Of a stretch of 64,000 nt of DNA, positions 1-14,944 are shown piece after piece. The notes beneath the pieces are model-generated. The model made no database searches, was not told where the DNA came from, and worked only from the letters and a program-made list of their open reading frames with translations. The DNA comes from Paenibacillus brasilensis. Lineage in GTDB: Bacteria > Bacillota > Bacilli > Paenibacillales > Paenibacillaceae. Position 1 is the stretch's first letter, and each line of letters begins with the position of its first letter. A program made the translations under genes and the position numbers. Location of the stretch: assembly GCF_009363115.1 (NCBI RefSeq), contig NZ_CP045298.1, positions 2,685,001 through 2,749,000 of the forward strand, given 5' to 3'.

Positions 1-2659
<2,659 letters not shown>

Positions 2660-2763
2660 AAGATAAAACGCAATGAAGTTTCGGATCCAGTTTTCAGGGT
2701 GTAACACCTTGAAGGTATGTAGAAGATACATACACATAGGCGAATTTACGATGTAAATTCATG

Positions 2764-2880
2764 TTTGGTGGCGATAGCGGAGGGGTTCCACACGTACCCA
2801 TCCCGAACACGACCGTTAAGCCCTTCAGCGCCGATGGTACTTGGACCGCAGGGTCCTGGGAAAGTAGGACGCCGCCAAGC
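2764..2880 (+). rRNA. rrf: 5S ribosomal RNA
   Basis: 117-nt 5S gene beginning TTTGGTGGCGATAGCGG and ending GCCGCCAAGC, about 100 bases after the 23S gene. It differs from the 5S at 14220 at a few sites (CCCTTCAG versus CCCTCCAG, and GACGCCGCC versus GACGTTGCC near the 3' end). Transcription evidently continues into the tRNA cluster, as no terminator follows. Confidence 0.96.
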
Positions 2881-2916
2881 AATGTCCTTTAGAGGATAAT
2901 GAAGTTGTACATATTA

Positions 2917-2993
<77 letters not shown>

Positions 2994-3016
2994 CTTCTTA
3001 ATTAGTATAAATGATT

Positions 3017-3092
3017 GGGGCCATAGCTCAGCTGGGAGAGCGCCTGCCTTGCACGCAGGAGGTCAGCGGTTCGATCCCGCTTGGCTCCACCA
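3017..3092 (+). tRNA. tRNA-Ala (TGC)
   Basis: 76-nt cloverleaf with acceptor GGGGCCA, anticodon TGC in CTTGCAC, and encoded CCA. Second gene of the tRNA cluster. Confidence 0.97.
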
Positions 3093-3096
3093 ATAT

Positions 3097-3172
3097 TCCC
3101 TGATAGCTCAGTTGGTAGAGCACTCGACTGTTAATCGAGTTGTCACAGGTTCGAGTCCTGTTCGGGGAGCCA
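3097..3172 (+). tRNA. tRNA-Asn (GTT)
   Basis: 76-nt cloverleaf with acceptor TCCCTGA pairing with TTCGGGGA, anticodon GTT in CTGTTAA, and encoded CCA. Only four bases separate it from tRNA-Ala. Confidence 0.97.
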
Positions 3173-3206
3173 TATTTTAAATATTTCTGTCTTATATATA
3201 TAAGGT

Positions 3207-3280
3207 GGCGGCGTAGCTCAGCTGGCTAGAGCGTACGGTTCATACCCGTGAGGTCGGGGGTTCGATCCCCTCTGCCGCTA
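3207..3280 (+). tRNA. tRNA-Met (CAT), elongator type
   Basis: 74 nt, acceptor GGCGGCG, anticodon CAT, no encoded CCA. Body sequence resembles the Bacillus elongator Met tRNA rather than the initiator; a tRNA-Ile2 (CAT, lysidine-modified) is not excluded by sequence alone. Confidence 0.93.
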
Positions 3281-3283
3281 CTC

Positions 3284-3375
3284 GGAGAGATACCCAAGTG
3301 GCTATAAGGGGACCCTCTGCTAAGGGGTTAGACTGCGAAAGTGGTGCGAGGGTTCGAATCCCTCTCTCTCCGCCA
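3284..3375 (+). tRNA. tRNA-Ser (GCT)
   Basis: 92-nt class II tRNA with long variable arm, acceptor GGAGAGA pairing with TCTCTCC, anticodon GCT in CTGCTAA, and encoded CCA. Confidence 0.96.
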
Positions 3376-3407
3376 CACCTTTAAAATTTCAGAACTTAAT
3401 TTAGTAA

Positions 3408-3479
3408 GGCCCGTTGGTCAAGGGGTTAAGACACCTCCCTTTCACGGAGGTAACAGGGGTTCGAATCCCCTACGGGTCA
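3408..3479 (+). tRNA. tRNA-Glu (TTC)
   Basis: 72 nt, acceptor GGCCCGT pairing with ACGGGTC, anticodon TTC in CTTTCAC, CCA not encoded. Confidence 0.96.
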
Positions 3480-3485
3480 TAATAT

Positions 3486-3561
3486 GGAGGCTTAGCTCAG
3501 CTGGGAGAGCATCTGCCTTACAAGCAGAGGGTCGGGGGTTCGATCCCCTCAGCCTCCACCA
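3486..3561 (+). tRNA. tRNA-Val (TAC)
   Basis: 76 nt, acceptor GGAGGCT pairing with AGCCTCC, anticodon TAC in CTTACAA, CCA encoded. Confidence 0.97.
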
Positions 3562-3592
3562 TTAATAATTTAAGTGAAATCCCTTTTACTGT

Positions 3593-3666
<74 letters not shown>

Positions 3667-3695
3667 TTAATTTCCTGATGGAAATGAATGCCTCT

Positions 3696-3772
3696 GGAAC
3701 TGTGGTGTAGAGGCCTAACATGCCTGCCTGTCACGCAGGAGATCGCGGGTTCGAATCCCGTCAGTTCCGCCA
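3696..3772 (+). tRNA. tRNA-Asp (GTC)
   Basis: 77 nt, acceptor GGAACTG pairing with CAGTTCC, anticodon GTC in CTGTCAC, CCA encoded. Confidence 0.97.
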
Positions 3773-3806
3773 TTTTAGTATGTAATGTTGTAATAAAACA
3801 TAATAT

Positions 3807-3879
<73 letters not shown>

Positions 3880-3904
3880 CCTTTCAAGTGGGAATGAGTA
3901 ATGT

Positions 3905-3980
<76 letters not shown>

Positions 3981-3984
3981 TTTT

Positions 3985-4070
3985 GGAGGATTAGCGAAGT
4001 GGCCAAACGCATCAGACTGTAAATCTGCTCCCTTACGGGTTCGGTGGTTCGAATCCATCATCCTCCACCA
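3985..4070 (+). tRNA. tRNA-Tyr (GTA)
   Basis: 86-nt class II tRNA with long variable arm, acceptor GGAGGAT pairing with ATCCTCC, anticodon GTA in CTGTAAA, CCA encoded. Confidence 0.97.
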
Positions 4071-4087
4071 GTCTTTTTTAATCATAT

Positions 4088-4161
4088 GGCGGTCGTGGCG
4101 AAGTGGTTAACGCACCGGACTGTGACTCCGGCATTCGTGGGTTCAAGCCCCATCGGCCGCC
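4088..4161 (+). tRNA. tRNA-His (GTG)
   Basis: 74 nt including the extra 5' G(-1) opposite C73 that is typical of tRNA-His; anticodon GTG in CTGTGAC; CCA not encoded. Confidence 0.95.
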
Positions 4162-4176
4162 CTTTATACTTATTGT

Positions 4177-4251
4177 TGGGGATTAGCCAAGCGGTAAGGC
4201 AACGGACTTTGACTCCGTCATGCATAGGTTCAAATCCTATATCCCCAGCCA
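4177..4251 (+). tRNA. tRNA-Gln (TTG)
   Basis: 75 nt, acceptor TGGGGAT pairing with ATCCCCA, anticodon TTG in CTTTGAC, CCA encoded. Confidence 0.97.
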
Positions 4252-4255
4252 TTAA

Positions 4256-4331
4256 GAGCCATTAGCTCAGTTGGTAGAGCACCTGACTTTTAATCAGGGT
4301 GTCGAAGGTTCGAGTCCTTCATGGCTCACCA
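4256..4331 (+). tRNA. tRNA-Lys (TTT)
   Basis: 76 nt, acceptor GAGCCAT pairing with ATGGCTC, anticodon TTT in CTTTTAA, CCA encoded. Confidence 0.97.
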
Positions 4332-4345
4332 TTTATAATTATTTT

Positions 4346-4433
<88 letters not shown>

Positions 4434-4439
4434 TATTAT

Positions 4440-4514
4440 GCGGACGTGGCTCAGCGGTAGAGCATCGCCTTGCCAAGGCGAGGGTCGCGGGTTCGATTCC
4501 CGTCGTCCGCTCCA
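4440..4514 (+). tRNA. tRNA-Gly (GCC)
   Basis: 75 nt, acceptor GCGGACG pairing with CGTCCGC, anticodon GCC in TTGCCAA, CCA encoded. Confidence 0.97.
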
Positions 4515-4524
4515 TTATCCATAC

Positions 4525-4595
4525 GGCGCCATAGCCAAGTGGTAAGGCAAAGCTCTGCAAAAGCTTCATCCCCAGTTCAAATCTGGGTGGCGCCT
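4525..4595 (+). tRNA. tRNA-Cys (GCA)
   Basis: 71 nt, acceptor GGCGCCA pairing with TGGCGCC, anticodon GCA in CTGCAAA, CCA not encoded. Confidence 0.96.
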
Positions 4596-4622
4596 TAACT
4601 GCTCATTATGAATTAAAAATAT

Positions 4623-4699
4623 GCGCCCTTAGCTCAGCTGGATAGAGCGTTTGACTACGAATCAAAAGGCCGGGAGTTCGAATCTCTCAGGGCGCGCCA
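4623..4699 (+). tRNA. tRNA-Arg (ACG)
   Basis: 77 nt, acceptor GCGCCCT pairing with AGGGCGC, anticodon ACG in CTACGAA (read as inosine), CCA encoded. Confidence 0.97.
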
Positions 4700-4723
4700 T
4701 TTCTTTTAAAAAATGTATAATGT

Positions 4724-4797
4724 CGGGATGTAGCTCAGCTTGGTAGAGCACCTGGTTTGGGACCAGGGGGTCGCATGTTCAAATCGTGTCATCCCGA
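4724..4797 (+). tRNA. tRNA-Pro (TGG)
   Basis: 74 nt, acceptor CGGGATG pairing with ATCCCG, anticodon TGG in TTTGGGA, CCA not encoded. Confidence 0.95.
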
Positions 4798-4806
4798 TAC
4801 TGATTT

Positions 4807-4877
4807 GCGGGTGTAGTTCAATGGTAGAACTCCAGCCTTCCAAGCTGGTAGCGTGGGTTCGATTCCCATCACCCGCT
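4807..4877 (+). tRNA. tRNA-Gly (TCC)
   Basis: 71 nt, acceptor GCGGGTG pairing with CACCCGC, anticodon TCC in CTTCCAA, CCA not encoded. Last of the 21 tRNAs; a terminator follows. Confidence 0.96.
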
Positions 4878-4926
4878 TTTTGCTATAGCGGATTCTTGTT
4901 GCCTCAGTGGTGACACCTTATAAATA

Positions 4927-4964
4927 AAGAGAGCCTGTCTGAGGACAGTGCTCTCTCTTTTTTT
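4927..4964 (+). terminator. Intrinsic terminator of the rrn-tRNA transcript
   Basis: A hairpin with AGAGAGC pairing with GCTCTCT and inner CTGTC/GACAG is followed by a run of seven or more T. It closes the rRNA-tRNA transcription unit about 50 bases after the last tRNA. Confidence 0.9.
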
Positions 4965-5075
4965 ATACTCTTTTCTAAATAACAATATGATGAATTTTGA
5001 GGCCCTGGCTATTTCGGTGTATACCTCACAAATAAGTTTGTTGATATACACCGATTACCGATCCGACGGCCAATT

Positions 5076-6179
5076 TTACACGGGAATGGTAAGCTGGATG
5101 GAAGTTCCCAGGTTTGGCGCGGAGGTCATGCTCATATATCCTCCTACCCCTCTAGCCCGTTCTTCCATGCTAAATAATCCAACGCCCTCTCCTTGGGATT
5201 CTTTAGAGAATCCGATTCCCTCATCCCAAATGTTCACTTGTATGATTTCACCCTGATCTTCTACGTCGACATGTGCTTCTGCTACGTCTGCGTACTTGGC
5301 TACATTCGTTAATGCTTCCTGTACAATCCGATAAATAGCTATTTCCTTGCCAATATCAAGGCGTTTACGTAGGTTACATTGAAAATGGACCTCGATTCCG
5401 TAATGCGAGCAAAAGTTTTCAATATAGGTTCTTATGGCTGGTACGACACCTAAATCATCCAAAACTGAGGGACGTAGTTCCCATGCCAGTCCTCGGACGT
5501 CTTTAATGATGTCGGTTACCTGTGAACGCAGATTTTCGAGAACAGGGGTAGGTTGTTCAGCAAGCTGGCTATCCAGTTGAATAATTAGAGAAAACAGGCT
5601 TTGTCCGATCCCGTCATGCAGTTCTCTTGAAAAACGCTTGCGTTCTTCCTCTTGAATTTGCATTACTTGCGTCATCATCGTCTGAAGCTCCGCCTCGACT
5701 TTTTTCAGTTTGGTAACCTCATTACGGATCGCTAAATACTGATAGGGCTTACCTTCCTCGTCCATAAACGGAACGATCGTGGTATTCACCCAATAATAGC
5801 TGTTATCTTTAGCACGATTGCGTATTTCTCCTTGCCATACCTGGCCTGAACGTATCGTGATCCACAAGTTTTTCATGAATGCTGGAGTATGATAGCCTGA
5901 ATTAATTAGGCGATGATCCCGACCGATCAGTTCTTCACGACTGTACTGCGAAATCTCACAAAATTTGTCGTTCACGTATTGAATAATGCCCCGATGATCA
6001 GTTAAGGCAACGATAGAAGAAGTATCTAGTGCAAGCTTCAGGTTGGATAGCTGGTGAAGTGAGTTACGCAGTTCATCGAGAAAAGGGGACTCTGGAATAT
6101 AAGCTTCCAAATCATTTAGTAGCTCATCAGCCGACTCATCAAACACATGTTGCAGTAAAGGATTAGAAGGTTCATTCAT
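5076..6179 (-). CDS. PAS-domain sensor histidine kinase, NarL/NreB-type
   Basis: Cytoplasmic two-component sensor kinase, about 367 residues, no membrane segment. A PAS domain (about residues 55-170, with [18 protein letters not shown]) is followed by a HisKA_3 dimerisation helix carrying the phospho-accepting histidine ([18 protein letters not shown]) and an HATPase domain ([16 protein letters not shown]). The start at MNEPSN is preferred because its ATG overlaps the stop of the response-regulator gene (ATGAATGA) with GGGG upstream; a longer frame reaches 6206. Staphylococcal NreB binds a [4Fe-4S] cluster through four PAS cysteines; here the PAS has only one Cys, so the ligand must differ. 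The gene is third in a GAF, regulator, kinase operon. Confidence 0.88.
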   Translation of the reverse strand: MNEPSNPLLQHVFDESADELLNDLEAYIPESPFLDELRNSLHQLSNLKLALDTSSIVALTDHRGIIQYVNDKFCEISQYSREELIGRDHRLINSGYHTPAFMKNLWITIRSGQVWQGEIRNRAKDNSYYWVNTTIVPFMDEEGKPYQYLAIRNEVTKLKKVEAELQTMMTQVMQIQEEERKRFSRELHDGIGQSLFSLIIQLDSQLAEQPTPVLENLRSQVTDIIKDVRGLAWELRPSVLDDLGVVPAIRTYIENFCSHYGIEVHFQCNLRKRLDIGKEIAIYRIVQEALTNVAKYADVAEAHVDVEDQGEIIQVNIWDEGIGFSKESQGEGVGLFSMEERARGVGGYMSMTSAPNLGTSIQLTIPV

Positions 6180-6825
6180 AGTGCAGCAGCCCCTTTTTAA
6201 GTGCAAATTTGACCAGTTCGGGCCGTGTTTTCAGGTTAAGCTTCTCCATAAGGTTACTTTTATGAGACTCTACGGTTTTGACGCTAATCACCAGGTGCTC
6301 GGCAATTTCCTTGTTGGCATATCCTTTTGCTATCCATGATAGAATTTCCTTTTCACGCTCGGAAAGGGACTCATAGGGTCCGGCAATGCCTTCCTGTTTG
6401 ATCTTGTCCAGATACTCACTCATCAGTCGTTTGGTCGCATTTGGGTACAGATAGGCGCTGCCTTCGGCTACAGACTGAATGGCAGCGAGTAATTCCTCAT
6501 GAGGTGCGCTTTTTAAAATGTATCCGGATGCCCCGGCCTGAATTGCCCGGAATAGGTATTCCTCATCATCATGCATCGTTAGGATAAGAACTTCAGTATC
6601 AGGCAACCGTTTTTTTAATTCAGTGGTTGCTGTTAGGCCATCTTTGCCAGGTGGCATACTAAAATCCATGAGCACCACATTAGGTTGCAGCTCCACCGCC
6701 TTGCGGATCGCCTCATCACCGTCTGCAGCATCTCCTACCACCTTAATGCCGTTTTTGCCGTCCAATAAGGCCATGAGGCCGGAACGTACGACAACATGAT
6801 CATCCACTACAAGTATACGAATCAA
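6172..6825 (-). CDS. NarL/LuxR-family response regulator
   Basis: DNA-binding response regulator, about 217 residues. The receiver domain begins IRILVVDDH and has its phospho-acceptor Asp in [10 protein letters not shown] and its Lys in YILKSAP; a C-terminal LuxR helix-turn-helix ([20 protein letters not shown]) follows. The TTG start at 6825 is chosen because GAGGGGATGA lies just upstream and it restores the usual NarL-family length; the frame stays open to 6900. It overlaps the kinase gene by 8 bases, so the two are translationally coupled partners. A role in oxygen or nitrate control is inferred from the neighbouring GAF protein and Fnr. Confidence 0.88.
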   Translation of the reverse strand: MIRILVVDDHVVVRSGLMALLDGKNGIKVVGDAADGDEAIRKAVELQPNVVLMDFSMPPGKDGLTATTELKKRLPDTEVLILTMHDDEEYLFRAIQAGASGYILKSAPHEELLAAIQSVAEGSAYLYPNATKRLMSEYLDKIKQEGIAGPYESLSEREKEILSWIAKGYANKEIAEHLVISVKTVESHKSNLMEKLNLKTRPELVKFALKKGLLHYE

Positions 6826-6966
6826 TTTGTCATCCCCTCGAACGGTAAAAAAACCGTGCGTTTTGTCATAATCATAGCAAATTTTAGGGATTTCAATCAA
6901 TATAGACAGTTGGTATAGCCATTTTTAGCAAATATCTATTGTCACTCTATAAAATTATAATGAATC

Positions 6967-7419
6967 TTACGGAGTAAGGGCGTGAGCACATAGCTGACCA
7001 AGCCGCTGAGCGACTTGAGTGGCCTCGACCACGTTGGAATCAGTGAATGTTCTAACATCACGGTTACCAAGAAGCAGCACACCGTTCGGTAAATCACCCG
7101 TGCTGGAAAAGGGAATAGCCACAGCAGAATAAAGCTGCTCTGCCAGCATCAGCGCACATTCCTGGCGTAGGCGTATGCTGCCAGGCAGCAAAGCACTCAC
7201 GGTCACGGTACGTCCCTGACGAACAGCCAGTCCAGCAATGCCATGCCCCACTTTAAAAGAAATAAGGCGATAACGATTGCTTCTGCTGCCAGAGGCATAA
7301 TACCAATGTAATTTACCACCTCCTGACTTGGACATGTATGCAAGAGCAGTGAGATCCCCATAGACGCGACCCCTTAACTGGTTTAGTTCTTTTCGCATTT
7401 CATCCGTTATTTGTAGCAT
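6967..7419 (-). CDS. GAF-domain protein, NreA-like
   Basis: Soluble protein of about 150 residues, essentially one GAF domain (VGHGIAGLAVRQGRTVTVSA; AIPFSSTGDLPNGVLLLGNR). Size and context match NreA, the nitrate receptor that modulates NreB in staphylococci, although the order here is A-C-B. ATG at 7419 is preferred over GTG at 7428 because AAGGA then lies about 10 bases upstream. It is the first gene of the leftward operon, and the shared upstream region holds a Crp/Fnr-type palindrome. Nitrate binding is family-level inference; GAF proteins bind many ligands. Confidence 0.75.
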   Translation of the reverse strand: MLQITDEMRKELNQLRGRVYGDLTALAYMSKSGGGKLHWYYASGSRSNRYRLISFKVGHGIAGLAVRQGRTVTVSALLPGSIRLRQECALMLAEQLYSAVAIPFSSTGDLPNGVLLLGNRDVRTFTDSNVVEATQVAQRLGQLCAHALTP

Positions 7420-7594
7420 AGAAGACACATCCTTTTTCTTAACAAAACTAGCTCTAATTCATTGTAGTTCCGACAGTTGCAAAAGTAAGTCAGGGAACCC
7501 CCTGATCTATAGGCGCAGGAAACACTGACTTTTCATAAGGCTGGGGGAATGAGTAAGAGGAAAGCCGGTAAATGGGGCATTAGCCTGCCTGGGA

Positions 7595-7610
7595 AGTGAC
7601 ATATATCACA
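7595..7610. promoter_or_regulatory. Crp/Fnr-type operator between divergent genes
   Basis: AGTGACATATATCACA is a dyad matching the Fnr/Crp half-sites TGTGA-N6-TCACA, with one mismatch in the left half. It lies about 115 bases upstream of the Fnr-like gene and about 180 bases upstream of the GAF-kinase operon, so it could serve autoregulation, control of the operon, or both. Confidence 0.7.
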
Positions 7611-7717
7611 ACAAATCAGGGAGTAGAAAGGTATAAAATCAGGTGTTCTCCCGATAACAACCCGTGTATTATGCCTTTATGATATAGATATAAGGTAAAC
7701 ACGAGGAGGACGCTAAT

Positions 7718-8458
7718 ATGCAAGCCACTTGTATGGAACGGTTTGGGGACGAGGCGGAACGCACGGGGATTCAGCTTTTTTTGACGGAGGAGCATTTTGA
7801 ACTGCTGAAAGAAATTATGTCTTGGAAAAAGGTAAAGGCAGGCGTTATGCTTTTTCGAGAGGGCGAGGATGCGGAGCAGCTTTATTATATCCATTCGGGC
7901 CATGTAAAACTTCGTAAGTCGACAGAAGACGGTAAAGAATTGATTCTGACTATTCAGCATCAGGGCGATCTGATCGGGGAATTTAGTGGGATAGATGGGG
8001 AAGAGTATAGCTGCACTGCGGAAACAGCCGATGTGTGTGAGTTAGGCGTCGTGCTTGTTAAGGATTTGGAGTCGCTCTTGTCTAAAAATGGAGAAATGGC
8101 ACTGCAGTTTATTCAATGGATGGCGATGAAACAACGAATTACGCAATCGCGTTTTCGGGATTTGCTGTTGTATGGTAAAACAGGAGCGCTCGCGTCTACA
8201 CTGATTCGTGCGAGCAACACATGCGGCGTAGCAGTGAAGGATGGCATTTTACTGAATATGAAGCTGAGTCACTCCGAACTGGGTGAGATGATTGGAGCGA
8301 CACGGGAGAGTGTGAACCGGATGCTGAGTTCGTTGAAGGAGCAGGGCACTCTGGATACAAGAGATGGGAAAATCGTTATTCATGATCTCAAGGTATTGCG
8401 TGCCATGTGCTGCTGTCCTTCGTATGGCCAATGTGCCCATGAAATTTGCCGACTCTAA
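7718..8458 (+). CDS. fnr: Fnr-like oxygen-responsive transcriptional regulator
   Basis: 246-residue Crp/Fnr-family regulator. The N-terminal cyclic-nucleotide-binding-like fold (residues about 25-140, AGVMLFREGEDAEQLYYIHSGHVKL) is followed by a Crp-type helix-turn-helix (LSHSELGEMIGATRESVNRML). The C-terminus carries a cysteine cluster, CCCPSYGQCAHEIC, in the position where Bacillus subtilis Fnr binds its [4Fe-4S] cluster, unlike the N-terminal cluster of E. coli Fnr. ATG follows GAGGAGG. It is divergent from the NreA-like operon across an Fnr-type palindrome. Probable role: activation of anaerobic genes when oxygen falls. Paenibacillus genomes often hold several Fnr paralogues, so the exact orthology is unsure. 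Confidence 0.88.
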   Translation: MQATCMERFGDEAERTGIQLFLTEEHFELLKEIMSWKKVKAGVMLFREGEDAEQLYYIHSGHVKLRKSTEDGKELILTIQHQGDLIGEFSGIDGEEYSCTAETADVCELGVVLVKDLESLLSKNGEMALQFIQWMAMKQRITQSRFRDLLLYGKTGALASTLIRASNTCGVAVKDGILLNMKLSHSELGEMIGATRESVNRMLSSLKEQGTLDTRDGKIVIHDLKVLRAMCCCPSYGQCAHEICRL

Positions 8459-8474
8459 AAATATATAGATATAT

Positions 8475-8500
8475 AAGGCGGAGTCTCTAGGACCCGCCTT
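8475..8500 (+). terminator. Hairpin after the fnr-like gene
   Basis: AAGGCGG pairs with CCGCCTT, with inner GTC/GAC and one bulged base, starting 17 bases after the stop. There is no T-run after it, so termination strength is uncertain. Confidence 0.45.
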
Positions 8501-9087
8501 GCTTCATGTCCTATGACAATCTAAATTAAGGGGCGTTTGAACAACATGGATAATAAAAGAGCCATCAACGCCGGATAGCAAAGTTCTTAACTCAGCCTTC
8601 ACACCAAGGCGAATGATGAACAAGCCTACAATCAGGATTGTATCAAGTTTTTAAAATACAGAGAGAAAAATGAAAAAATGTAATGCTGGCGATGAGAATG
8701 AGGCTCAAGCTCACGAGACCTTGCTTATTAGAGTCAATGGGGAATAAGATGTAGCAAGTAGTAAGAACCGCTACGTCGAAATTTTAGTTTATAATTAGAG
8801 CACCCAACTGAAAAAGAATATACATGATAGACGTTCTTGAGTGGCGTGCGAGATCTTATAATTGGAACTAAATTCATATAGACTTTATAAACTAGGCGTG
8901 TTAAAGTATAACTCCAGCCAAATAAGGCTGGGAAAATGGTTGAATAAATTAGCTCTCTAGTAAGAGGGAATATTTACAAGTTGATTTATCTGGCTAAAAA
9001 TGATATATTATTCTAGCTGACAACAAAACAGCAATTTCAAAAAAAGCTCGGGTCAAAATGATCTTGAAAAAAAGAAAAAAATAACCC
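8501..9087. other. Gene-free region before the second rrn operon
   Basis: AT-rich, no convincing gene. A short minus-strand open stretch near 8525-8640 (reads like GLFIIRLGVKAELRTLLSG) could be a relic of a membrane protein, but I do not recognise it. The rest leads into the rRNA promoter. Confidence 0.5.
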
Positions 9088-9116
9088 TTGCATTTTTGAA
9101 AAGAACATGATATGAT
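9088..9116 (+). promoter_or_regulatory. rRNA operon promoter
   Basis: TTGCAT at 9088-9093 and TATGAT at 9111-9116 are separated by exactly 17 bases, preceded by an A-rich upstream tract resembling an UP element. It lies about 165 bases before the 16S gene, the usual place for an rrn promoter. Confidence 0.8.
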
Positions 9117-9153
9117 CTTATAGCTGCTGAAAACGCAGCGAAAAAGAAATGTT

Positions 9154-9168
9154 TGATCTTTGAAAACT
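9154..9168 (+). promoter_or_regulatory. boxA-like antitermination site in the rrn leader
   Basis: TGATCTTTGAAAACT resembles the boxA consensus TGCTCTTTGAAAACT, bound by NusB/S10 during rRNA transcription. It sits about 40 bases downstream of the -10 element. Confidence 0.6.
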
Positions 9169-9278
9169 GAACAACGAGTGAGTACATGATTTTGTTCGCA
9201 AAATCAACAATGAGATATTTTATCTTGTCAGTTTCAAAATGAGCTAATCGCTCTTTCTATAACCAACTTCGGTTGGTC

Positions 9279-14115
<4,837 letters not shown>

Positions 14116-14219
14116 AAGATAAAACGCAATGAAGTTTCGGATCCAGTTTTCAGGGTGTAACACCTTGAAGGTATGTAGAAGATACATACACATAGGCGAA
14201 TTTACGATGTAAATTCATG

Positions 14220-14336
14220 TTTGGTGGCGATAGCGGAGGGGTTCCACACGTACCCATCCCGAACACGACCGTTAAGCCCTCCAGCGCCGATGGTACTTGG
14301 ACCGCAGGGTCCTGGGAGAGTAGGACGTTGCCAAGC
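14220..14336 (+). rRNA. rrf: 5S ribosomal RNA
   Basis: 117 nt, starting TTTGGTGGCG and ending GTTGCCAAGC, 104 bases after 23S. It is almost identical to the orphan 5S at 25359. Confidence 0.97.
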
Positions 14337-14340
14337 ACAG

Positions 14341-14378
14341 AAAAAAAGCACAGCCCTTAACGGGCCGTGCTTTTTTTA
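14341..14378 (+). terminator. Intrinsic terminator of the second rrn operon
   Basis: AGCACAGCCC pairs with GGGCCGTGCT around a short loop, followed by TTTTTTT. It begins directly after the 5S gene; no tRNA genes follow this operon. Confidence 0.92.
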
Positions 14379-14492
14379 TTTTATTCGATCTATTTATCGT
14401 CCATACACAAGTTTACCGTATCCTGATTGTTCTCGTAAAGTGGTGTCTTGCCAGCTATTTTGAACAGAGGTACAGTGTTATCTGAGGGACAC

Positions 14493-14651
14493 TTAATCTA
14501 TTTCAACTTGTTCTGTCTGGAGAACACTTAAGGCTTGAAGTTTACGTGTAATTTCTTTTTGCCACTTTGTATCTCCGACTTGTACGGCAAGATTAAGAAG
14601 ATCTAAATAATCATCAATATGCAGGGAGGTTTTGCTGAAAACTTCTTTCAC
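14493..14651 (-). CDS. Small conserved-looking hypothetical protein with Fur box upstream
   Basis: About 52 residues, unrecognised, soluble and mostly helical (KTSLHIDDYLDLLNLAVQVG then a Lys-rich helix). The GTG start at 14651 is selected because AAAGGAGG lies 10 bases upstream; the frame stays open to 14720 but that extension is AT-rich and lacks a ribosome-binding site. A near-perfect Fur box sits about 50 bases upstream of the start, so iron-responsive repression is likely if the gene is real. It is convergent with the end of the rrn operon. Confidence 0.55.
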   Translation of the reverse strand: MKEVFSKTSLHIDDYLDLLNLAVQVGDTKWQKEITRKLQALSVLQTEQVEID

Positions 14652-14699
14652 TGCGGTCCTGCCTCCTTTAAGTCTATGTGTATATAATATTCTGTATTC

Positions 14700-14718
14700 A
14701 ATAATGATAATCATTATC
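14700..14718. promoter_or_regulatory. Fur box
   Basis: AATAATGATAATCATTATC matches the 19-base Fur consensus GATAATGATAATCATTATC at 18 of 19 positions. It lies upstream of the leftward 52-residue ORF, where it would overlap a -35-like TTGATA. The rightward ABC operon starts about 230 bases away. Confidence 0.75.
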
Positions 14719-14944
14719 AAATTCTTATTTATATTATGCCTGTGTTCGAGATAAATTGCAAGTTATGATATGAATGAATTTTGAAGCACGCAAATGAGGG
14801 CTTAAAAAAACAAACCCTTCTCCTTAAGTTCACGCATTGTTCACAACTTTTATATAGAACATAATGAAAAAAACAAGCGGGCATTGAGTGTCCACCAATA
14901 GGGGACAAATTGCGTAATGCTTCAACATGAGGAGGAAAAAGATT

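Noticed and set aside
4869..5256. Small ORFs at the end of the tRNA cluster and opposite the kinase gene
   Set aside because: They overlap the terminator or are antisense shadows of the kinase.
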